From positions 28,875,809 to 28,939,808 of the forward strand of contig NC_067197.1 of the NCBI RefSeq assembly GCF_000699445.3: a DNA stretch of 64,000 nucleotides. Direction: 5' to 3'. This document shows, one piece after another, positions 1-12,200 of the stretch. Position numbers and translations under genes: made by a program. The stretch comes from Schistosoma haematobium (Eukaryota > Platyhelminthes > Trematoda > Strigeidida > Schistosomatidae). The stretch's first letter is position 1. Each line of letters begins with the position of its first letter. The notes below the pieces were generated by a model that was not told where the DNA came from, did no database searches, and saw only the letters and a program-made list of their open reading frames with translations.

Positions 1-259
1 CTAATTGTTATGCTTTGTTTCTTCTGGGTTCTGTTCTTGATAATACAGAATTACTCTATATTACGCGACAAAAAAATATACAATTGGTTTGTATTCTGAT
101 TATTTCTGATTAATTTTAATATTCTCACCCATTAAATAATAGATTCCAACTGTGTTAAATCGCCTACTCAGTTACACAGGTCAGTTAAAAAATGAATTAT
201 CTTCAAGTGAGTAGTAATACTTTATTATATCCTTTTATCAATTACCTTTGGTTGTTTAG

Positions 260-3200
260 CTACCCAATCAACTTACGAAGGTGGTATGACAAATTTATTA
301 GGAAGTTTTGTTGTGAATCCACTCAGGACGGAAATGAAGATTCGGCTTTCAATTGCCTATTTGATCCCATTGGCTGAATATCAGGATGTATGTTTCCTTT
401 TCTGAGTTTATATATTCTTCTAATGTTTGCGTCTTGTTAATTAGTGTGACGATATACTTTCGTATATTTTTTGAGACACGAGAATAATCCCATACTAGTC
501 AACCATAAAGATATTCTAAGTGTTATTGTTAATTTGGTCGTATCCAGAAAAGAATATCGATTCGTGAATAACTTGATCATCATGTTGTACTACACATAAG
601 TGCTAAATTCAGTAGTGTATAATAACTTGGTTTCTACTCAATTATCCCATTACATTTTGTAAATGTGTACTTCACTTATTTGTTTTTTTTTAATTATTCA
701 ACGAATTGTTCAGAAAATGATTTATCCCTTAAAGCTGTGTAGGTTTGTTTAGACATAAAGCGAATATAAAGAAATGAAGATTTAGTGCAATTAATCCCTT
801 ATATAAATTTCAGTAGAGCAACTCCATCTTCTCATTGCTTTATCGAAATGGACATTTTCCGTTTACGTGACGACCAGGATCAATGGTTAGAAACCTTAAG
901 TGATGGATTAAAATCGAACACAGTAGTTTAGATGCATGTATGGTTCGTTTTATCCCTGACTCTTAGTTTCAGAACTGTTTCGTACTTTATACTCCTCAAG
1001 TCCATTCCTTTTATTTGAACCGTTTATCTAACGTTTGATCGTTTCTACTATTATTATCCTACTCCTTTGCTATGCATCTTGTTAATTTTATTTTAGTTCA
1101 AATGACAACTAGTGAGTTTCTTAGTTGACCATGGGGTTGTTCTTCGTGTCATTTGAATCTAGGCCTGTGTAAATTCACTTACTTATCCCACTATGAACAA
1201 AGACCTAATCCGATATTATGAAATCTCCTTATTATGACTTCTCAATCTATTAGATCTTATTTCGAATTCGCATAATTCTCTATACTAAGTCGTCCTTTTG
1301 CGATAATCAATAATATATTCAATGACGTTTTAAAAAACATTTGGGCTTGGGATAGAATATCATATTTGACATGACGACTAAGAGTTTACGTAGAGTTACC
1401 ACGCTTGTTTAGTTAAGTCATTGTTCTGTAACGGTTGGCGTCCAGCCATAAGGTACTTGGTTTACTAGAGGAGCGTGCACAGTAGCGTCATTGCGGGTTT
1501 TCGAAATGAGAAGACCAAAATCTACGCACACTTAATTTTGAAAGCAATCGATAATAATCAGAACTGACGCAAGCCTCAGATTAAGACAATCTTGGAATCA
1601 GAATTAAAAGCAGATAGTTCATCTATGGTATGCGCTTCTTATGTGGGCAGGTATAACTAGTATATAGTAGGACTAGAAAGTGGAATGCTGACCAGCGGCA
1701 TATTGAAATAAAAAGATCAGAGAAACCGAAAGCAATCGGAACAACAGAATTAGAAGAATTATGGAGTATGTAAAGAACAACTGAAGGGAGATGTCCAAAT
1801 GATGTATTTACTTCATGACTTTCATATTTTACAAAGACACTGTGATCTTGCATAAAATAATAAATTGAATTATCGTGCATGACTTTTCGTTTACTATACA
1901 TCCGACTACAGCCATCACAACTAAGTGTTCTTGCGTTCACGTTTTCTGACTTTTTCCAAGTATTCAACTGCTCATATGAATCTTCACATTTATTGTATGT
2001 TCAGCCTCAAAGATCATGTGGTTAGTAATCGATGCCACTACGTCTTCATTCCAATGTGGCACGATGTCTGAATGTCTGTATAAAATGAATCTCAAATCGT
2101 ATCATGCAAAACGACTTTGCATCGTTGTCTGTCGAGCTTGATCCGCGATCAGTCAACGGTCGCCTTGAGAAACCGTTTAACCGAATTTTCCGCGGATTCT
2201 CGGGGCCAATGTTTAAGGAACACTCAGCAGCATATTGTCTCTAATCTGTGAAACGTGGCCTTTAAAAGTAGAGGCTATTCGTAGGTTGCTATTATTTGAT
2301 TATAAGTAACTTCGAAACATTGCTTGTAAGTGTTGGGATCACGATACACGATACTGGGTAAGTGATGGCAAGTCGACTGACTACATAATGAGTCTTCATC
2401 TATTAAGGTGGTTGGTACATGTATTAGGTAAACCCAACCGCCTACCTCGACGGGCGATGCTTTCTAGTTAAGAGTCAGTTGGAGGGAAGTTAGGGTGTAG
2501 CTAAACCAAGACATGTGATCACCCGATAAGGTGTTGACTATTGAACCGAACAGTATCTTTAAGTGCAGACTACCTGAATCGGGTTCGTGCAATTATCATA
2601 ATCAGTGGTTGCAGATTTTGGGTCGTTCGTAGTGATAAGGGTACATTCACTCTTTGTATTCTCTTAGATCTTGAGATTAAAATTATCTCACACCTTTTAT
2701 TTCGCAAAATCATCCTTATTGAATCGTTTCGTCTATACCTATTGTTTTCTACTACCAATAATACTATCCCTACTTCAACTATGGAAATTCCATCTCTTTG
2801 TGGTAATGCACTAGTGCAATTTGAACCGTTGGACATATATGACAGGTCCTACATTGGTTATAACGGACTAACGTCGTTGTGGTGTGGTAGTGTGTCTGAT
2901 GCACGTTTCAATCAGGTCCTGTGTTGATTATAAAGGCCTAGAAATTATCTGATCATGAAAATAATACCATGGTTTGTAATTATTTACCCGCTTCTCCAAA
3001 TCCATAATATAACTAACCATGATCCGATAAAGTGAAACAGATCAATCTGTAGTAATGTAGTCATACATTTGCTTAGTCTTGGTAACTTTATTTTCCTAGG
3101 TTACTTGAATTTCACCCTTATATGATACTACTAAAAATTTGTTTCATTGAATCTGATGGATTTATTCTCTGTCTATATCTTGATTTTTATTATTATCTCA

Positions 3201-6200
3201 GGAGTTTTGTTTCGGTTTCACTTGTTTCTTTTGAAATAAATTTCCAACTTTTGGTTTTCTACTACGTTTGACATTTTTGCGTTTTCTGCTTTCCCTTACC
3301 TTACTGGTATAAAATATCGCAACTTTTTTTAATTCACACTACTACAGATCTTCAGTTGTTAATGACTGACTGAATAGATGAAGGTCTAATCTTAATGAAA
3401 TTAGACCTAGATATTGTTGGAGTTATATTCGCTACAAACGGCAAGTGATGGAATAGTGTGGATGTATGTTATTAGTGAAACCATCGCATGTTTAAATAAT
3501 GAGTAGTATGTTATTTTCATCTGCGTAAACTAATCCGATGTGCTTTCAAGTGTTCGGTGTAAAATAACACTATCAAGGATATGTGAAAATTATATTTGAA
3601 ATAATCTCAGCGATTGAAATTTAAATAATTCCAACGTTTCATCCAGCTAACTTGTCTGGCGCCCAATTTCTGTCAAACTATTCGTTCTAATCTTGACGAA
3701 TATTCGTATAAACTATGGAGGATAGTTTTTTTCTTTGACAAAAAATTTACTAAGAAAATATGAATGCTATTTCATCTATATAACTTATCTAGGGAAAATC
3801 ACAAAATATTGTCAATCCGTCTTCAAGATATTAATCCAACTAAGAACTGTATGTAGACATTTTTATTAGTGTTAACGCTTAATAGTTTAATTTGATCGCG
3901 CTACAAGTTGATATAGAGCTTTGACTGAATTAGTTATTAGATCGCATTATTTTTCCTTGTCCATTGAGTTTGTATGCATTGTAATTGTTGTTGTTGCTGT
4001 TTCTGTACAAAATCTTTTTTTAGCTTATGCCATTCATGTATAACGGGGGTATTTTAGATTTGATCTACACTTATCTTATGCCAGAAGTTGCCTCTCGTGA
4101 TATTCGTCTTACATTTGAAGCGTTACGTTTATTAGCTAATCTTCTTTGTCATCGATGTGTTTATTTGGAATTTGTTGAACAAGATGGTTTACAATCTGTG
4201 CTTAAAGTGCCAAGGCCATCAGTAGCTGCTACAGCTGTTAGTGTAGTTCTTTATTATACAGCCTACTTTGAAGATGCCATGGAACGTGTAAGTCTTACAT
4301 TCATTCACATTCATCCACATAACATTACGTTCATTTTTAAATAAAAATTGTGAATTGTAAATCTCCTAACCGTTAAGTTTAATGTATTTATGTACAATAT
4401 TTCAGTTGGAAATTTTATCAATATACTTATTGTATTAATATTAAAAGAAAACATTAACTCATTCTCTATTTAGCCGTTGGAGAAGTGGAAATTACTTAGT
4501 CAATGAATAAAAGGCTTTTTTTTTCTGTGAATCACGTAGTTGTTTAATTAATAACGTATGTATCAATTACTTTGTTGGACTCAATAAATGTTGTAAATTC
4601 TGTGGTCATATAGTACAAAAAATTGACACTATCAAATGATTTCTTATTTGTTTCATAATCTTGTATTTATATTCTCTTCTGACTTTTGAACGAAAGTATG
4701 ACTTCCAAACTTATTATTAAGTCAACATGGAAATGAGGAACATAAGGTTCATTGTAGTGATTGTTGGAGTCTCGGTTCCTATTATTGTCTCTTATGTATA
4801 TCAAACAATACCTACATGATGTTAAATACATTACATCTTTTAGCTCTGAACAGTGATTGTAAATGTCACAATTAAAGAATCGGAAGCGTCTATCAATATC
4901 CAGTACTATTGACTTGGTTATACCGAAATGTATCCTTTAGACACATACAATATTGATCTCCGAATCTTTTTCAAAAATTACTTCATTATTACATTCCGAT
5001 GAGAAAAACAAGAGATGTAATTGGGATCGTAGGTATCATTATCGGGGTTTGACTTGACAATTCCAAATAAATTGAACATTGTGGAGATTGCTATAAATAA
5101 AAATCATATATTTGTAATATTCCAATGAGTAGAAAAATTAGATTTTCTGACGTTTCGTGACTCAATGTAAGCCACTTCTTCAGAGAATAAACAACCAAAT
5201 TAAAATTAATCCAAGTTTAAATAGTACACTGAATCAAGAAACGTCAGAAAATCTAATTTTTTTATTCGTTGGGATATTACAAATATATTATTTTAATTTG
5301 TAGTTGGGATTATTAATTTTATGTTTTCAACCACCTGTATGCCCAGGACTGTAACTGTAAACCCCATTTCCACTAGTGCTTGTCAATCAGACCTATTGTA
5401 CACCCGTCTATCTACAGAATCGAGTATCAAATAATCTAATTAAGAAGTTAATGAACATTAACTGCCATTAAGTGCCCGGCAAATATGATTCCCTACCACC
5501 CATTTTAAAAAAAATTGTAGGGTGTGAATGAAAAATTTAGGTATTGTTGATTGGTTTACTTGTTTTGCAAGTGCGTACTGAAGTGAAAATGAACAAAAAT
5601 TTTGTCACCTTTAATAATTTTGTGATTGGTCGTAAACTGTTTATCTTTGCAATGTGATTAGTTGAAATCGAAATAGCATCAAGTGCTGTGATTGGATATC
5701 ATAATTTGCATTTTAAGTTTGAAATTTAATGATAATAAATAATTATTTTTGTGTAATCTTAGTCTTGAAAAAAAATTTGAATTTTCAAGAAAAAAGCACC
5801 AACTGAAATGCTCAATCGTGCAATCCTAGTGTTAGTGAATGTGTATTGAGATAAATTTTTGATTTCCGATCAAGTGATTTAGTGTCAACCTTCAATTGAA
5901 GTTGTTAGTTATGTTGCCACGAATACTTATATGTATCACATTAAAAGAAAGTTTTAGGAAAAAGTAACTGAAAACCGGTTTGAATATTTGATAATAATGA
6001 TTAATGAATTAAGTGATTTATTTATTATTTATTTGAACACATAAATATTGGTACAAGAGAGCGCCAATATATATGCGCCACACAAAACAATGAGAATTCG
6101 AAGAGAAAGAAAAAAAAGTAAGGAGCGTAAAAAAAGAGAACAATAACGAAGAGGTTGGTGTAAGCACTTATGCAGCTACCTAGATACACGAACTTCTCGA

Positions 6201-9200
6201 CTACTTCTATCTGCTCACCATCCAGGGTGAGTACAGGATTAGAATCCTGCCAGTCTTGTAGAAGTACTTTGCACTTCGAAGGTGCAAAGCACATACCATA
6301 CCTACGGACACTGATTGCCAACTGATTAAGTGCAGATTGCATGCCTTGGGCATTATCGCACAGTAAGACAATATCGTCCGCATACTCAAGGTCGAGAAGT
6401 CTTTCTCCAGGCAACAGATCCACACCACCATTACTTACATTCATCAGAGCTGTTTCCGGAATGTCATCGATGGCAACATTGAAGAGGAATGGTGAGATTG
6501 GACAACTCTGCCTAAGCCCAATGCTTGCGTGGAACAATGGAGAGAGGTGGTTGTATGCCCTCACTCTGCCTGAGGTGTTTGTATATAGGGCTTTCAGGAT
6601 GTTAATAAACTTCTCAGGCACACCCTTCTTCAATAGACAATCCCAGAGAACAGTTTTGTCCAACGAATCGAAGGCAGCCCTGATGTCAAGAAACATTACG
6701 ATTGTTGGCCTTTGATAAGTATGGCGGTGTTCTAACATTTGTCGAAGGGTGAAGATATGATCAATACATCCTCGACCAGAACGAAACCCAGCCTGCTCCT
6801 CGCGAGTCAATCTTTCTCGAGTTTTGAACAACCTACGAAGTATGACGGAAGTCAATAGCTTGAACGCAATCGGAAGTAGACTTATCCCCCGATAGTTGTT
6901 ACAGGAACGACGTGAACCCTTTTTAAAGATAGGGACAACTATCGACTCATTCCATGACGTTGGTACACTCTCTAACACCCAAACCTTTGTAAACAACGTC
7001 GTCAATTCCTTAGTCAGAAAGTCACCACCATCTTTAAAAAGAGCCGGAGGTAAGTCATCTGGGCCAGGTGATTTTTAACGCTTCAAGAGTTGGAGTTCCT
7101 TGCGGACTTCCGCCTCATTTGGTGGATCAGTCGTCACCGGCCATGGAGGGCAACGACTTGCTATAAATGAACATTCTCGTTATTCGTTTTGTACGTCCCG
7201 TCAAAACCAAATACGTCACAAAAGTGACCGGCCAAATTCAATTGCTCAGCAGTCATGAAGAAAAAATACGATAGACAGTTCTCATCGTCCAATTCGCAAA
7301 GCCCACCCAAGGATGTTATGTGAGCTTTCAATTTCCCGTAATCACCTATAGTGTACATAATAAATTCGCAAATACCTTACCAGGAATGTTCGCCTGTGAG
7401 AACATTTGGTACTGCAGATTACACACATCTTGATCATTAAGAAGTTTACCATAAGATTGGTAAGCGAAATTCTTAATGTGGAAGGAAGCCGTACCAGATA
7501 TGAGCAGTGGCCGCACAGTTTCAAACTCAGCATCTGTTAACCTGCGCATGCATGAATTAGTTTGGTACCTCAGGGAATTGCACTGGTGATTGTGATGCAC
7601 ATTCCCACGCACAACAGTCCAGTACCCGTCTGTAATCTTACAAAACATGAATGCCGGACATTGCGTGTTCATGGAAGCCCTTCGTGAAAAAAATTATGAT
7701 TACATTGACCAAATTACCTCCTACGTCTAATCCTCTGTGACGAATCGCTAGATCTTATTCGCCCGTTTCTCCAACACACAAATTTAATATACGAATTCTG
7801 ATCTCTACCCGTATGCGAATCTCTCACTACATAATGACTGTAAGTCGATCTTTCGAAAGTTGCGATAGCGGCCTTTAACGCTTCAACTGATGGGAACGCA
7901 ACCAGAAACAAGGTTGTCAAAAAGACTTCCTCCATTTTCGTGACGTGAGAAACACCAGTGCTTGTACTTGGCACGTTACTCTCCTCCAAATGACGATTAA
8001 AATGTACTTCGTCGACAAGTACTGATATTTTATAACAATTTTCAAGACATAACTAACCAATTAAAACGAATTTAAAAACTAGCCATTTCATTGGACGAAA
8101 CAGGGAATGAAAAATATTGTAATTTGGGGGTGGAAAATTTTTTTCAGTGGGGTGGGGGGAATTTTAAAAAAAATTTCAAAAATTGCCGGGTGGATAACAA
8201 AAATCTTAATGTTCCTATTATTTAGTTGGCCGATAACAATTATTGTAACTTTTCTAATCGTTATTTGTTTTCTCTATTCTTATCTTTTTCTCTCAGGTTT
8301 GTCAGTTATCCAGTAGTCTACTTGACGATTTAATTAAATATTCTCTTTGGCTAGTTGAATGTTCACATCCTTCAGCTCGTTGTTATTCATTATTCTTTTT
8401 ACACTTAGTTTTATGCTATGGTATAACATTTCGACGATTTGAACAACAGAATGGTTTAGTATATTTATATAATGCTGTAAGTTAATATGTAGAACATTGA
8501 AACTATTTAACATTATTTATTTGCTTGAAACAAGAATTGTATATGCAACTTTAATTTATAATGGTTTAGTTATCCTGTTGTTGATATTTTGACTGAATTT
8601 CGATCAGTCGTGAATGGCATATGTGCATCCTGTACGAATTGCCTCGACTCGAACATTATAACACAAGTTTTGGGATGCAGGTACATCCAGATGACAAATC
8701 CTAAACAGGGTAAAACGTGCGTCCTAGATTCCACTGCCAGTTACATTCCATCCATTCTAGACAAAATTTTATATGCAGTTATTGAATTTTAGGTCGTTCG
8801 GAGCTAATGATGTGGTTAATAATTAACGTCTAACAGATTAAGTCAACTATCCTTTCAAGAGTTAATTATTACTTTTTTTATCAGTTAAGAAAATTGTTTG
8901 CATTGGATAGGTAGTGAATGGCTAGTAGCAGATTAGTTTAACGATGATCATCCCTACAGTCTAGCTACAGAAACCACTTCTCTTTATCCAAATTTAATCG
9001 TAATCATATAGAAATATGTTATATAACTTAGTAGTTCCTAAATTCGTTTTGTTAATGACAAATGGGACTAGTGGAAAATTACCACTTGATTTGAAGTAAC
9101 TACTTAAACTCTAAGCTCTCATTGGTTCTTACTCATCTATATTTGTTTGTAAATGGATTTTAAAAGTAAGTATTTATAAAGCATGTCTGTAGTTGTTTCG

Positions 9201-12200
9201 AAGTTGGGAAAATCAAATATGATTTCAAAAATAAATTGACTAAACAGTCAATAAGTCAGGCCTTCGTCATGATGTAAGTTAGCCTTGTTCGTTGTGTGTT
9301 ATAAAGGAAGTGGTAAAAGTATATAGCATCATGCACCTCCATCCTTAAGTTACTGGAACATACGTAGACGTACTAGTTCTTTTCTGTTAGTCGTTTTTTT
9401 TTAAAATTCGAATATTGCACAGGACCTTACCCACTGTGATTTCATGACAATGTGATTGACTTCAATAGTATCGTCGAACGAGTATACTGTGTTACTGAAA
9501 GGATTTTATTCAAAATTGTCAGCTGACGAGATAACATTAGAGGTGTTTGCTATTACTATTTCTGTCTAGTTTTGTTATTTGCATAATGATAAGGAATGAC
9601 TTATTGTCCCAGTATTGATCACTCGGACATTAATGGCGACTGATATAAGGTATGAAGCCAACCATACCTACTACTACTCAATCTCCAACGTTTAGTCATG
9701 TAATATTGAAGTCTAGGGGACTCATCTTAAAATAATTTTCTAGACAATAATTATGTGTTGACCAAGAATCAAACCTAACAGTCAAGTCTTAATTGATTGG
9801 AGAGTGAGTGACATACGCAACTCATTTCATCTAATGTCTTATAACAGCTAATCATATTTGTGTTAGTATTTCGTATATAAACATGTTGTTTTATTGCTTA
9901 CAAAACATATTATTCTGACTGGTTATCTTGTATTTGATCTCAAATCATTTGGGGGCGGGTTACGTCGAAATTCCATGTTGTGGGGAGTTATTACTCTGTC
10001 ACATTGCGTCATTGCATACCATGATCACTCACTACTGTGTCCATTAACTGGACAATCACCAGATATATTTTTATTAGAAATCATAAAAGGCTAATTCATA
10101 ACATATAGCATAATTTTTTGGTTAGATAATCAGTGGTTTGACTCAAATTTAATCGGGGCAATGCAAAAAATATTTTCTGTTTACTCAAACTTAACCCGAG
10201 AATCTTATTATTTTAATTCTACATTATTTTCATGAGTTCATTATTAGTTTGCCGCTCTGTTGTTACGAAGTGTTGTACCTGGAACTGCAGACACAGTTTT
10301 ATATTGCTTCTACTTGTCAATCAGTTCAACTGTGTTGGACATCTAACAAACTGATATATATATATATATATGACAGTTTACATGTGAATGCTATTTATTA
10401 ATTGAAAAGACTCATATTGATGCTGTCCTTGACTATTTGAATTTTTAGATATGTGTCCTACCATTGCGTTTGACAGAGGATAATCCGACTACTTTGAAAG
10501 ATACGACTTCGTGGCATGTTGTTCGTGCAAGTTTATGTGCTATTCGTCGTTTCTTAGAAATCAGTCTTTTGTTATGGATTGATACGATAGATCCTAGTTT
10601 AGCTAGCTTATTTGATGAATCTCCAAGAGCAGTAGCTGCTGTCGGATGTCGTGTAAGTTGTTTATAAATTATGCTGTTTGTAATGTGCTTGACTTTGAGT
10701 ATATCTCCTCAAACTTTTATTCTATTCTTGTTTTAAAGTAGCTGTAATGTCCTATATGAATGTTAATTTGTTGAAATGACTCCCCGCTGTATGTAACCAT
10801 CTCTCGTAAAAAAATCTACTCAGAAGTCTCTGTACGTATATTGTAGGCTTAGTCAGTATTTGTCAAGATGTCCATTCACTATCATGGCTTTGGTATGCAA
10901 TATAAGAGTACTTTCTTTTTCATACATTTCTTAAGTATAGTCGTATGAGGCAAAAGACAGGGAGTTTGTATGCATTTTAAGTATTTGGCAAGTCTCTCCT
11001 TGCAATGCTATATGGGGATTAATCCTAGGTTTTCAACTAAGTAATGACAACAAGCTAACGAAGTTAAAAGTTTGTGTTGACTGAAAAGATTTTGAATATG
11101 TCTAACCATGAGCTATCACTTTTGTGCGCGATGTGAGACGAAACAAAGGCAGTGTAATCGAAGCCTTTGGATATTAAGTTGGTAGTACATAAGAAGTAGG
11201 CAAATCTGAGGTATACTATACAAGTTTTCGCATAACTCCAATTGTCTTTCTGAGAAACAACATGGAACACTAAAATTTCCCAGACGCTTCAGACCGACTA
11301 TCATAGATCTGGTGGTTGAGTACTGTTTATTGTTCCGACTTTTCTTTCTTATAAATTCAAATTTCTGGTATAATACATTAAGCAGATGCGGTTTCATAAT
11401 AGCAGGTGGTCAAGAATAGGTTCACACGCCATATGTTTTAATCGTATTCTTTTACTCATGTGCACCATTAGTTTGGAATCAGGGTTTTCCATCTCCTCTA
11501 GGTGTAGTGCCGTACCAACATAATTCATGGTAAAACCACTAATTAGATTTTTTGACTAAAGCGAGAATACTAGTAGAAGCTGAATAACATAAATGCATTA
11601 TATTTCATAAATTCTGTTGTTTTACTTACTTTGATTTTGCAGTAAATAAACAGTTAAAACTGTAAATCTTAATCTATTGTACTGCATGTTCGAACTTCAT
11701 CTCTCCTATTTCCTTAAAAATCCGGATAGTATCACTAGCTTTCAAAATCATAAACCTCTAATCCGGGTTCGCTAACCATTACCTAGTTAATGAGTTACAT
11801 TGTAATGTTTATTTCTCAAGTGTGATGGATCATTGAACTTAAATTCTTGGTTATTTTATATTTTCTTTGTCTAGCCGATAACATATACATCTGAACAATT
11901 CTCTCGGCTCATGTCCTTAATAATTTCTCGTATTCGTCCAGATACTGTTTGGCAACCTACTCAACAGCTTAGAGACTGTGGTGCTATTGATGTATTATAT
12001 CGTATTATTGCACGCAATGTATATGCTCATAACAACTGGCCATGTCGCAGTGAATGCACCCGTTTGGCTGTTGATATATTCAACCTAATGTCTATAACAT
12101 ATGATTTAGCTGACGAGATTGTTTCTGCTGATGTGTATTCGTTCCCTACCAGTTTAAGCTCAGCAACATTTCTCGGTCCAACACCATTACTCTCATCGTT

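Noticed and set aside
847..930. Short open stretch MDIFRLRDDQDQWLETLSDG as a possible extra DCAF1 exon
   Set aside because: DCAF1 exons 260-387 and 4024-4287 join directly in phase and in agreement with the family; this stretch has no match and no good donor.
6341..6715. Plus-strand frame opposite the RTE RT, also open at 57609-57983 minus
   Set aside because: It is the antisense shadow of a conserved RT segment; its conservation follows from the RT coding strand.
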